A DNA stretch of 64,000 nucleotides from positions 1-64,000 of the forward strand of contig CALAZZ010000096.1 of NCBI GenBank assembly GCA_937926515.1. Direction: 5' to 3'. A model generated the notes under the pieces. The model saw only the letters and a program-made list of their open reading frames with translations, searched no databases and had not been told where the DNA came from. Shown here in pieces: positions 26,526 through 34,938 of the stretch. The DNA comes from an uncultured Bacteroidales bacterium. GTDB taxonomy: Bacteria; Bacteroidota; Bacteroidia; Bacteroidales; F082. Position 1 is the first letter of the stretch. Every line of letters starts with the position of its first letter. A program made the translations under genes and the position numbers.

Positions 26526-27146
26526 ATGATTGAGAAACCAAAGGAATTGCTCGGTTATGAAAAAATTGAAAAATTTGCACCAAAGAAACTGGTAGAACTG
26601 GAAAAACATTACAAGGCCATACTTGCCCTGATTGGTGAAGATACTGGCAGAGAAGGCCTTCTTGAAACTCCCCGGAGGGTTGCCAAATCCATACAGTTTT
26701 TAACGCAGGGCTATGACCATGATCCGGAGGAGATACTTCTCTCAGCCAAGTTCAAGGAAGACTATCGCGAAATGGTCATTGTGAAAGACATTGAAATATT
26801 TTCACTTTGTGAACACCATATGATTCCCTTTGTAGGCCGTGCACATGTGGGCTATATCCCCAATGGCTATATAACCGGCTTGAGCAAAATTGCACGTGTT
26901 GTGGAAGCTTATTCCAGGCGCTTGCAGGTTCAGGAACGGCTCACTACACAGATCAAGGAAGCCATTCAAAATGCATTAAAGCCGTTGGGAGTTGCAGTCG
27001 TGATAGAAGCCAGGCATATGTGCATGTCGATGCGAGGCGTACAAAAGCAAAATTCGGTAACCACCACCAGTGACTTTACGGGTGCCTTTGAACGGGCCGA
27101 AACACGTGCAGAGTTTATCAGCCTCATTAGTTCTAAGTTGCATTAA
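26526..27146 (+). CDS. folE: GTP cyclohydrolase I
   Basis: A 206-residue enzyme that converts GTP to 7,8-dihydroneopterin triphosphate, the first step of folate and tetrahydrobiopterin synthesis, in the cytoplasm. The zinc and active-site motif SLCEHHMIPFVGRAHVGYIP is present, along with GLSKIARVVEAYSRRLQVQE and the late HMCMSMRGVQKQ with the third zinc ligand Cys. Length is normal. It follows the PTPS gene and may share its promoter. The downstream folK at 51.9 kb shows that folate synthesis is also present, so the product can feed either pathway. Confidence 0.97.
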   Translation: MIEKPKELLGYEKIEKFAPKKLVELEKHYKAILALIGEDTGREGLLETPRRVAKSIQFLTQGYDHDPEEILLSAKFKEDYREMVIVKDIEIFSLCEHHMIPFVGRAHVGYIPNGYITGLSKIARVVEAYSRRLQVQERLTTQIKEAIQNALKPLGVAVVIEARHMCMSMRGVQKQNSVTTTSDFTGAFERAETRAEFISLISSKLH

Positions 27147-27171
27147 AGTCGGAATAAAGCAGATTAATTTG

Positions 27172-27189
27172 ACCAATCAAATTGGTTTT
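27172..27189 (+). terminator. Possible weak terminator after folE
   Basis: Arms ACCAAT (27172-27177) and ATTGGT (27181-27186) with a three-base loop are followed by TTT. The stem is short and AT-rich, so the call is weak. Confidence 0.3.
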
Positions 27190-27269
27190 ACGTGTTGGTC
27201 GAGCCGGAAATCGGTTTACCAGGCCAAGCTAACAGGAAACTGAACATTTATTAACCTTAACATTATTGT

Positions 27270-27998
27270 GTGATGAACTTATCTTCAAATCAACAATACA
27301 CTCAAATTGATTTTAAAACCCAGTCGCTGGCACGCACATTTCTTGCCAATGTATTTTCATGGATGTTTATAGCGCTTGCAACAACTGCCCTGGTGGCCTA
27401 TGTGGCTTCAGGAAATGAAACATTCCTCCGAATGATGTTTAATCCCGAAACCGGAGGAATGAGTATGATCGGGTGGGTCATCATGCTATCGCCCTTGGGC
27501 TTGGTTTTGTTGATGTCGGCCGGTTTTCAGCGCATATCAGCCTCAAACCTTACATTGGTTTTCATTGCCTACTCTATATTGATGGGGCTCAGTCTCAGTT
27601 TTATTTTTCTGGCGTACACAGGTGCCAGTATAGCTAAAACCTTCGTGATTGCTTCATCCATGTTCGGACTGATGGCTGTGGTAGGTTACACAACCAAAAC
27701 AGATCTCAGCCGCTTCGGCTCCCTGATGTTTATGGGCCTGATCGGCTTAATCATCGCATCGCTGATAAACTTTTTTATGCGCAGCGGCACACTTGACTAT
27801 ATCATCAGTTTCATTGGGGTTTTGGTATTCACAGGACTGACAGCCTATGATGTTCAAAAGTTGAAACGAATTGGTGCCTCTGCAATGGATGAGGGCGAAG
27901 GCATGCGTAAGATAACGATTATGGGTGCCCTCACACTTTATCTGGACTTTATCAATTTATTTCTATTTTTGCTTCGCTTTTTCGGCAACCGAAAATAA
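27270..27998 (+). CDS. Bax inhibitor-1/YccA family membrane protein
   Basis: A 242-residue inner-membrane protein with about seven hydrophobic helices. The family signature is the N-terminal ARTFLANVFSWMFIALATTA and the late segment GLTAYDVQKLKRIG, which carries the conserved acidic residue of the calcium-leak family. In bacteria the family includes YccA, which modulates FtsH, and YetJ, a pH-sensitive calcium channel. The exact role is not decidable. It is monocistronic or co-transcribed with fabD, 44 bases downstream. The second ATG at 27273 is equally possible as the start. Confidence 0.92.
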   Translation: MMNLSSNQQYTQIDFKTQSLARTFLANVFSWMFIALATTALVAYVASGNETFLRMMFNPETGGMSMIGWVIMLSPLGLVLLMSAGFQRISASNLTLVFIAYSILMGLSLSFIFLAYTGASIAKTFVIASSMFGLMAVVGYTTKTDLSRFGSLMFMGLIGLIIASLINFFMRSGTLDYIISFIGVLVFTGLTAYDVQKLKRIGASAMDEGEGMRKITIMGALTLYLDFINLFLFLLRFFGNRK

Positions 27999-28042
27999 AG
28001 CTACATTGTTAATTATAAGCTAATTACATTAATAAAAGATTT

Positions 28043-28933
28043 ATGAAAGCCTATGTTTTTCCCGGACAGGGAGCACAGTTTGTTGGAATGGGAAAAGATT
28101 TATTTGAAAATTCTGCCAAGGCAAAGGAGCTATTTCAAAAGGCAAACACCATACTGAAATTTAAAATAACCGATTTGATGTTCGATGGCACTGACGAAGA
28201 CCTACGTCAAACAAAAGTAACACAACCGGCTATTTTTTTGCATTCGGTCATTCTAGCCATCACACTGGGTGAGGAGTTCAAGCCGGATATGGTAGCTGGC
28301 CATTCACTTGGTGAGTTTTCTGCATTGGTTGCCAACAAAACCCTTGGTTTTGAAGATGGATTGCGTCTGGTGTATAAAAGAGCCATGGCCATGCAAAAGG
28401 CCTGTGAGCTTAATCCCAGCACCATGGCTGCCATTCTTGGCCTCGATGACAAGGAGGTGGAGCGAGTTTGCGCATCCATTAAGGATGAGGTGGTTGTGCC
28501 GGCCAACTATAACAGTCCAGGGCAATTGGTTATCTCAGGGAGTAATGCAGGGGTGGCGAAGGCTTGTGAAAAACTGCTGGAGGCAGGTGCCAAGCGTGCC
28601 TTGCCACTAAAGGTAGGTGGTGCCTTCCATTCACCACTGATGGAACCTGCCCGAGTGGAACTTGCCGAAGCCATTGCCGAAACCAAATTCAACCGTGGCA
28701 TTTGCCCGATCTACCAGAATGTAACAGGCCAGTCGGTTACCGATCCCGAGATCATTAAGACGAACCTGATCGCCCAGCTCACTGCTCCGGTGCGCTGGAC
28801 GCAGATCATGCATAATATGGTTGCCGGTGGTGCCAAAACTGTTATTGAAGTCGGTCCTGGCACTGTATTACAAGGTCTCTTCAAAAAAGTGGACAGGAAC
28901 TTGGTTACCATGAGTGCAAACTTGTCGAATTAG
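28043..28933 (+). CDS. fabD: Malonyl CoA-acyl carrier protein transacylase
   Basis: A 296-residue enzyme that moves malonyl groups from CoA to acyl carrier protein for fatty acid synthesis, in the cytoplasm. The N-terminus MKAYVFPGQGAQFVGMG is diagnostic. Nucleophile Ser88 sits in GHSLGEFSAL, and the catalytic His is in GGAFHSPLM. The C-terminus VIEVGPGTVLQGLFKK is typical. Length is standard. The other fab genes are not adjacent, so the gene is isolated from the type II fatty acid cluster in this genome. Confidence 0.97.
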   Translation: MKAYVFPGQGAQFVGMGKDLFENSAKAKELFQKANTILKFKITDLMFDGTDEDLRQTKVTQPAIFLHSVILAITLGEEFKPDMVAGHSLGEFSALVANKTLGFEDGLRLVYKRAMAMQKACELNPSTMAAILGLDDKEVERVCASIKDEVVVPANYNSPGQLVISGSNAGVAKACEKLLEAGAKRALPLKVGGAFHSPLMEPARVELAEAIAETKFNRGICPIYQNVTGQSVTDPEIIKTNLIAQLTAPVRWTQIMHNMVAGGAKTVIEVGPGTVLQGLFKKVDRNLVTMSANLSN

Positions 28934-28997
28934 TTTACAATCAAATATTAATTCCCGAATACTGGCTTTGATTAAGGATTATTTCTATTTTTAATCC

Positions 28998-30158
28998 ATG
29001 ACTACACTACCTTTTAATGATAATTCTACAATAAGAGGCTTGATTTCGTTTAGAAAGCAACTTCATCGTTTGGCTGAACTTTCGGGCCAGGAGAAGAAGA
29101 CCAGCCGTGCCATTGCTGAGAGATTATTACAATACAAGCCAGACGAGTTATTAACCGGACTTGGGGGCTATGGTCTTGTAGCACGCTACAAAGCAAGTAA
29201 ACCTGGGCCACGCCTGCTGTTCAGGGCTGATATGGATGCCCTCCCTATAAGTGAAGATAATAACTTTGATCACAGGTCGGTTACTGAAAATGTATCACAT
29301 AAATGTGGCCACGACGGGCACAGTACCATATTATTAGGGCTGGCGGCCGCTCTGCACACAAACCCACCTGCACGTGGCGAAGTTATCTTGCTTTTTCAGC
29401 CGGCAGAGGAAACCGGAATGGGTGCCAATGAGGTGATTTCAGATCCCGGATTCGATTCAATCAAACCTGATTTTGCCTTTGCACTGCATAACCTTCCCGG
29501 ATTTGAGAAAAATAAGATCATTTGGCGCGATGGAAATTTTGCCTCTGCCTCGGTCGGGATTAAGATTGAACTAAACGGACGCACTGCACATGCCTCGCAG
29601 CCCGAAACCGGTATCAGTCCTGCAATTGCTTTGGCAAACATAATTCGTGGCTTGCAATCGCTTAACGCGCAAAATATTAAGCAGTCAGACTATGCTTGTG
29701 TGACCTTAACACATGCACGACTGGGTGAGAAAGCTGTGGGCACTGCTCCCGGTCATGCAATCGTGTGGGCTACCTTACGCAGCTATAAGGACAGTGTGTT
29801 GAACATGCTGAAGGAACGCAGCGTGAAAATAGCCCAAGAACAAGCACATGCGTTCAAACTCAATATGAGCTACGACTGGCAGGAACCTTTTGCTGCTACG
29901 GTGAACCATCCTGAGTGCACGGCTGTGCTAAAGGAGGTTATTTCAAAAAATGGTTTCATGGAGCAAGAGATTGAGTGGCCTTTCAGATGGTCTGAAGACT
30001 TTGGTCATTTTGGCCCCCTCACTAAAACCTGCCTGTTTGGTCTTGGAGCTGGCAATGATCATCCCTCACTGCATAATCCTGATTATGATTTCCCTGACGA
30101 AATAATTCGTGCCGGAATTGAGGTCTTTGATGCCATCAGGAATCATATAACAGGTTAA
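28998..30158 (+). CDS. M20 family amidohydrolase
   Basis: A 386-residue metal-dependent hydrolase of the M20/M28 amidohydrolase group (hippurate hydrolase, N-acyl-amino-acid or indole-acetyl-amino-acid hydrolase like). Metal ligands occur in RADMDALPI, the CGHDGHS motif and LFQPAEETGMG; a dimerisation insert follows in the middle, and the C-terminal ligand is near GAGNDHPSLHNPDYDFPDE. It likely removes an acyl group from an amino acid derivative in the cytoplasm, but the substrate is not decidable. It sits alone between fabD and the LOG gene. The frame is intact. Confidence 0.9.
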   Translation: MTTLPFNDNSTIRGLISFRKQLHRLAELSGQEKKTSRAIAERLLQYKPDELLTGLGGYGLVARYKASKPGPRLLFRADMDALPISEDNNFDHRSVTENVSHKCGHDGHSTILLGLAAALHTNPPARGEVILLFQPAEETGMGANEVISDPGFDSIKPDFAFALHNLPGFEKNKIIWRDGNFASASVGIKIELNGRTAHASQPETGISPAIALANIIRGLQSLNAQNIKQSDYACVTLTHARLGEKAVGTAPGHAIVWATLRSYKDSVLNMLKERSVKIAQEQAHAFKLNMSYDWQEPFAATVNHPECTAVLKEVISKNGFMEQEIEWPFRWSEDFGHFGPLTKTCLFGLGAGNDHPSLHNPDYDFPDEIIRAGIEVFDAIRNHITG

Positions 30159-30161
30159 GCA

Positions 30162-30192
30162 TTTGAAAGGTGGATGGAATACGCTACTTTTG
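30162..30192 (+). promoter_or_regulatory. Canonical promoter of the LOG family gene
   Basis: TTTG (30162-30165) and TACTTTTG (30185-30192) are exactly 19 bases apart, the textbook Bacteroidota -33/-7 arrangement, with the ATG 20 bases after the -7 box. It overlaps the 3' end of the preceding gene's downstream region. Confidence 0.8.
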
Positions 30193-30211
30193 CCCATAAA
30201 TTAATTTCAAA

Positions 30212-30799
30212 ATGAATCGGATTTGTGTCTTTTGTGGCAGTAGCATGGGATACCAACAGGTCTACCGGCAGGCAGCAGAAAATCTGGGAAAGCTTTTTGC
30301 TGAACTTGGGATTGGGCTGGTTTATGGCGGAGCTAATGTAGGCCTAATGAAAGTGATGGCCAATAGTACGATGGAACATGGCGGGGAAGTGATCGGCATT
30401 ATGCCACAAGCCCTTGTTGACAAAGAAGTTGCTCACAATGGAATTCACAAGTTACACGTGGTAAATTCAATGGCTGAACGCAAGCACATGATGCTGGACT
30501 TGTCTGATGCATTTATCGCATTGCCTGGCGGGTTTGGTACCCTGGATGAACTTACAGAGATATTGACGTATAATCAATTGAGGATATCTGATAAACCCCT
30601 TGGATTATTAAACATTGCTGGTTATTTTGATTCTTTGTTACGTTTTCTTGATCATGGTGTTGGTGAGGGATTTATAAGGGAAGAGCACCGGAATAATATT
30701 ATCGTTTCATTTGATTGTAAATCACTGTTGCAGAAGTTAAAAATTTATGAACCGGTTGGTGTAGGCAAATGGATTGAGGATATCAAAAGTGAGGGATAA
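30212..30799 (+). CDS. LOG family protein (cytokinin riboside monophosphate phosphoribohydrolase-like)
   Basis: A 195-residue Rossmann-like protein of the LOG family (TIGR00730 type). The signature PGGFGTLDELTE and the upstream GGANVGLM, with the active Arg/Glu pair in SMAERKHMM, are all present. Members cleave nucleoside 5'-monophosphates to a base plus ribose 5-phosphate; the plant LOG enzymes release cytokinins, while bacterial homologues hydrolyse AMP or related nucleotides. The natural substrate here is unknown. A canonical promoter lies directly upstream. Confidence 0.92.
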   Translation: MNRICVFCGSSMGYQQVYRQAAENLGKLFAELGIGLVYGGANVGLMKVMANSTMEHGGEVIGIMPQALVDKEVAHNGIHKLHVVNSMAERKHMMLDLSDAFIALPGGFGTLDELTEILTYNQLRISDKPLGLLNIAGYFDSLLRFLDHGVGEGFIREEHRNNIIVSFDCKSLLQKLKIYEPVGVGKWIEDIKSEG

Positions 30800-30903
30800 A
30801 TATTAAAAACCTGCAAGGAAATGTTTCATTCTCATCATTACAGAAAGTTAAAAAATAAAAACCTTTATGCGCTTGCAGCTGAGGTAAACCATACTGCAAC
30901 ATC

Positions 30904-31482
30904 ATGCTTGTCATTGGAATAACAGGTACCTTAGGTGCAGGCAAGGGAACGATTGTGGAATACCTTGTTCAGGAAAGGCAATTTGTTCATTTCTCAGTCA
31001 GGGCATGGCTCATTAAGGAGATAAAGAAAAGAGGACTGCCGGTGAACCGCGACAGCATGACAGAAGTGGCAAACGAACTTCGTAAAAAGTATTCACCCAG
31101 TTATGTCACCGATCAGCTTTATGAGGAAGCTACAAAAACAGACAAACCCTGTGTAATTGAAAGTATTCGCACCCCTGGTGAGATTGATTCATTGAGAGCA
31201 AAAGGGACGTTTTATCTCTTTGCTGTTGATGCAAGGCCCGAAGTCAGATATGAAAGAATTCAGCACCGTGGATCTGAAACTGATGCGGTTAGCTATGAAA
31301 CGTTCATGGCCAACGAAAAACGTGAAATGCAATCGGATGATCCTAATAAGCAGAACCTGGCAGCCTGCATTGCAAAAGCAGATTTCTTATTCCGGAACAA
31401 TGGCAATCTCAAACAACTTTACAAGCAGATAGACGATGCTTTAGAGTCAATAGAAAGCATAAATCAACATAAACATGAATAA
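30904..31482 (+). CDS. AAA-family small nucleotide kinase-like ATPase
   Basis: A 192-residue P-loop protein in the adenylate kinase/dephospho-CoA kinase-like group. The Walker A motif is GITGTLGAGKGT at residues 4-15. A further block, KYSPSYVTDQLYEEA, and the acidic-basic helix near YERIQHRGSETD resemble lid regions of nucleotide kinases. It overlaps the downstream dCMP deaminase gene by eight bases, so the two are translationally coupled. A joint role in deoxynucleotide metabolism, for example as a dNMP kinase, is plausible but is inferred from this pairing. Confidence 0.75.
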   Translation: MLVIGITGTLGAGKGTIVEYLVQERQFVHFSVRAWLIKEIKKRGLPVNRDSMTEVANELRKKYSPSYVTDQLYEEATKTDKPCVIESIRTPGEIDSLRAKGTFYLFAVDARPEVRYERIQHRGSETDAVSYETFMANEKREMQSDDPNKQNLAACIAKADFLFRNNGNLKQLYKQIDDALESIESINQHKHE

Positions 31483-31966
31483 AACTTCATCCAAAAGGCC
31501 CAGTTGGGATATGTACTTTTTAAGCCTGGCCGATTCAGTTGCTTCGCGTGCCACCTGCGACCGTGGAAGAAGCGGCTGCGTGATCGTTAAGGACAGGCAG
31601 ATACTTGTAACAGGATATGTGGGTTCACCTCGCGGCCTAGCACATTGCGATGATGTAGGCCATCTGATGAAGAAAGTGGTGCACGAAGATGGCAGGGTTA
31701 CCCAGCATTGCATGCGTACAGTTCACGCTGAACAGAATGCCATTACACAGGCAGCTAGAAGGGGCATTGCGCTGGAAGGAAGCACCTTATATTGTAGGAT
31801 GACCCCTTGTAGAACCTGTTGTATGCTTATCATTAATTGTGGTATTGAACGTGTAGTATGTGAACGGAAATACCATGCTGCAGGTGAATCAGAAGCCATG
31901 TTTGAAGAAGCAGGGGTAAAACTCGAATACCTTCATGATGAGGTTCAACAATATAATGATCAGTAA
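31475..31966 (+). CDS. Deoxycytidylate (dCMP) deaminase
   Basis: A 163-residue zinc deaminase, predicted to convert dCMP to dUMP as a source of thymidylate. The zinc/catalytic motif is VHAEQNAITQAA and the two-Cys motif is MTPCRTCCMLI. The N-terminal part contains the extra metal-binding Cys/His residues of the ComEB-like group (RATCDRGRSGC, GLAHCDDVGH). Length is as expected. The start codon lies inside the end of the kinase-like gene (eight bases overlap), so it is co-transcribed with that gene. Confidence 0.9.
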   Translation: MNKTSSKRPSWDMYFLSLADSVASRATCDRGRSGCVIVKDRQILVTGYVGSPRGLAHCDDVGHLMKKVVHEDGRVTQHCMRTVHAEQNAITQAARRGIALEGSTLYCRMTPCRTCCMLIINCGIERVVCERKYHAAGESEAMFEEAGVKLEYLHDEVQQYNDQ

Positions 31967-32075
31967 TGTAAAACTTACAAAAAGGAAAGCCTCCATTTTG
32001 TTGATATTATTTACTGTTGTAGTGTAGAAACTCCGACTTTTTATCCGATATTTACAAGGGAATATTTAGTTTCTT

Positions 32076-32103
32076 GCCAAAGCAATTATCCAACTGCTTT
32101 GGC
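32076..32103. promoter_or_regulatory. Perfect nine-base inverted repeat upstream of the glucanotransferase gene
   Basis: GCCAAAGCA (32076-32084) and TGCTTTGGC (32095-32103) are separated by 10 bases, so the arm centres are 19 bases apart, close to two helical turns. It is not followed by a T-run, so it is not a classic terminator. It could be an operator or an mRNA hairpin for malQ. No clear -7 box is visible nearby. Confidence 0.4.
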
Positions 32104-32200
32104 GACGGAATGGATTATGCATTGTTTGACTGACAAGGTTAACATTGAAATATAATCATAGTTCATTGGAAGTTTAGCCGTTTCAACATCACTCATAAAC

Positions 32201-34921
32201 ATGCCATTTATGAAAGCAAATTTTCAAATACACTATCAAACAAACTGGGGAGAAAATCTCTTTGTTTGTGGCAGCAGTCGTGCTTTTGGCGATTGGTCAA
32301 CTGATCATGCCTTGCCTATGAATTATGTTGGAAATAATTTTTGGCAGGCCGAAATTGAACTTGAGGACAAATTCAACTTCTCATACAAATACTTTATCCG
32401 CGACCACGATGGGCAGATTTTTTGGGAAGGCGGCCCGAACCGAAGTTTCGAAGCATTTGGGAAATCCCAAACTTTTGTTTATGACCAATGGCAACCTGCT
32501 TTTGACCCCACAAGGGTATTGCTAAGTAAGGTTTTTACGCAGGTACTGTTGAAACCTGCAAAATTAAATGCCAAGGCCAAAACAAGCAAAGCAAAGCGAA
32601 TACTGCGACTGAAAATATTAGCACCTCGAGTAGGTCCTAACCATGGCCTGGCAATCATTGGTGATTCAGGCCTGCTAGGGGCCTGGCAAAAGCCTGTTCT
32701 ATTAAATAACCATAACTATCCAACATGGCATATTGATCTGGATATTGATAAGTTAAGTTTCCCGCTTCAATACAAATACGTGATCTTAGATCTTACAAAC
32801 AATGAAATCAGTACATGGGAAGAAGGCAAGAACCGCGAACTGATTGACCCTCCGACTGATCAAAACGATTCAATTTCAATCCTGAACGAAGAAGGTTTTC
32901 GTTACCCGGTCGGGAATTGGAAAGGCGCAGGTGTTGCCGTACCTGTATTTTCGCTTCGTAGTGGCGACAGTTTTGGTGTTGGAGAGTTTACTGATATTAA
33001 GAAACTGGTGGACTGGTGTACATTAACCGGAATAAGAATGATCCAGCTCTTGCCTGTCAATGAAACTGTTGCAACTCATTCATGGTTGGATTCCTATCCT
33101 TATAAGTCTATTTCAGTCAGGGCTCTTCACCCCATGTATTTAAATTTAAAAGCCTTGGGTGAATTGAATGATAAAAAGGAAAAGGCTGTCTTTTTACGCT
33201 TGAAAACCAAACTGAATAAACTCACATATGTAGATTATGTTGCGGTCACTAAAGCCAAGTCAAGATATTTTAAGCTCATTTTTGATCAAAATTGGGAACA
33301 ATTAAAACAAACAGATGATTATCAGATATTTTTCAATGAAAACAAAGACTGGTTGATACCCTATGCTGCTTTCTGTTATTTGCGGGACCGCTACAAAACA
33401 AGCAATTTTAGGGAATGGGGTAAATTTGCAACATTCAATCCAAAAAAGATAGCTGAACTTACTGCCCCCTCCAACAGCATATATGAACACATTGCTGTTC
33501 ATTATTTTATTCAGTATCATTTGGATAGGCAGTTGAAAGAAGCAGTTGAATATGCACATCAGCGAAGGGTTGCACTCAAAGGTGACATCCCAATCGGAAT
33601 CAGTCCTAACAGCATCGAGGCATGGGCAGAGCCACAGCTATTCAACTTGAAAGGCCAGGCCGGTGCTCCACCTGATGACTTTGCTATTATGGGCCAGAAT
33701 TGGGGTTTCCCGACTTACAATTGGGATGAAATGACACAAGACGGGTTCCGATGGTGGAGAAACCGGTTGCAGATGATGGAAAAGTACTTTGATGCATACC
33801 GGATTGACCACATCCTGGGTTTCTTCCGGATATGGGAGATTCCCGTTGATAATTTGCATGGCTTACTCGGATACTTCAAGCCCGGATTGCCGATGTCAGT
33901 ATCAGAAATTGAAGATTGGGGTCTTTGGTTCGATGAAGACCGCTTTACCAAGCCTTATATCAGGGGCCATTTTTTAAATGACTTTTTTGGTTTATACACT
34001 GATGAAGTCAGAAAGAAATACCTCATCGAAACTGATTTGAATGTTTATCAGCTTAAACCGGAAGTTGATACACAACGAAAAATTTACAATATGCTTACAC
34101 CTCAGGGAGAAACCGAGGAAGTTGATTCAAAAGATGTCATAATCAGGGATGGTTTGATGGGCTTGCTTGATGAGGTGCTTTTTATTCGTGATCCTTACGC
34201 CCCACATAAAGCCTTCCACCCACGTATAGCGTTTCATTATACATATAGCTACAGAGATCTGGGCGAAGAGGTGAAAGAGATCATGAATGAACTGTATATT
34301 CACTTTTTCTATAAACGGCATGATGAATTCTGGAAACAGGAGGCAATGAATAAACTTCCATCCATAGTAAGTGCATCAAATATGTTGGTTTGTGGCGAGG
34401 ATTTGGGCATGGTGCCTGATTCAGTTCCTGAAGTGATGACTGCGCTTAATATCCTTAGTCTGGAGATACAGCGGATGCCGAAGAATCCCCGAATAATTTT
34501 TGGTCACCCCAATGATGCCCCTTATTTGAGCGTGTGCACTACATCTACTCATGATATGTCAACCATACGTGGGTGGTGGGAAGAAGATCGGGAGAAAACC
34601 CAACGTTTTTACAGGCACATACTGGGACACAATGACCTGGCACCGTTTTTTGCTGAGCCATGGGTATGCCGGCAGATTATTGAACAACACCTGCATTCAC
34701 CTGCCATGTGGACCATTTTTCCGATTCAGGATTTGATTGCCATGGATGGCAGCCTGCGATGGGATCAAACCGATAAAGAGCAGATCAACAAACCCAGCAA
34801 TCCCAATAACAAGTGGCAATACCGTATGATACTTAGCCTGGAGGAGCTTATTAGGGCAACCGACTTCAATAAAATACTAAAAGGGCTGGTTCATCTCTCG
34901 GGCAGAGACGCTGATTATTAA
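32201..34921 (+). CDS. malQ: DPE2-like 4-alpha-glucanotransferase (two CBM20 plus GH77)
   Basis: A 906-residue amylomaltase that transfers alpha-1,4-glucan segments between maltodextrins. Two starch-binding CBM20-like modules occupy about residues 5-100 and 130-240 (each with a WxxxxL-like strand and a WEGGPNR/WEEGKNR end). The GH77 barrel follows: GDSFGVGEF, GDIPIGISPNS, and AYRIDHILGFFRIWE with nucleophile Asp536, then CGEDLGMVPDSV with acid/base Glu733. The two catalytic residues are 197 apart, against about 48 in E. coli MalQ, so there is a ~150-residue insertion. This is the architecture of plant DPE2. The ATG at 32210 is an alternative start. No promoter is obvious; a nine-base inverted repeat lies 98 bases upstream. 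Confidence 0.93.
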   Translation: MPFMKANFQIHYQTNWGENLFVCGSSRAFGDWSTDHALPMNYVGNNFWQAEIELEDKFNFSYKYFIRDHDGQIFWEGGPNRSFEAFGKSQTFVYDQWQPAFDPTRVLLSKVFTQVLLKPAKLNAKAKTSKAKRILRLKILAPRVGPNHGLAIIGDSGLLGAWQKPVLLNNHNYPTWHIDLDIDKLSFPLQYKYVILDLTNNEISTWEEGKNRELIDPPTDQNDSISILNEEGFRYPVGNWKGAGVAVPVFSLRSGDSFGVGEFTDIKKLVDWCTLTGIRMIQLLPVNETVATHSWLDSYPYKSISVRALHPMYLNLKALGELNDKKEKAVFLRLKTKLNKLTYVDYVAVTKAKSRYFKLIFDQNWEQLKQTDDYQIFFNENKDWLIPYAAFCYLRDRYKTSNFREWGKFATFNPKKIAELTAPSNSIYEHIAVHYFIQYHLDRQLKEAVEYAHQRRVALKGDIPIGISPNSIEAWAEPQLFNLKGQAGAPPDDFAIMGQNWGFPTYNWDEMTQDGFRWWRNRLQMMEKYFDAYRIDHILGFFRIWEIPVDNLHGLLGYFKPGLPMSVSEIEDWGLWFDEDRFTKPYIRGHFLNDFFGLYTDEVRKKYLIETDLNVYQLKPEVDTQRKIYNMLTPQGETEEVDSKDVIIRDGLMGLLDEVLFIRDPYAPHKAFHPRIAFHYTYSYRDLGEEVKEIMNELYIHFFYKRHDEFWKQEAMNKLPSIVSASNMLVCGEDLGMVPDSVPEVMTALNILSLEIQRMPKNPRIIFGHPNDAPYLSVCTTSTHDMSTIRGWWEEDREKTQRFYRHILGHNDLAPFFAEPWVCRQIIEQHLHSPAMWTIFPIQDLIAMDGSLRWDQTDKEQINKPSNPNNKWQYRMILSLEELIRATDFNKILKGLVHLSGRDADY

Positions 34922-34938
34922 CATGAAAAACACCTATT

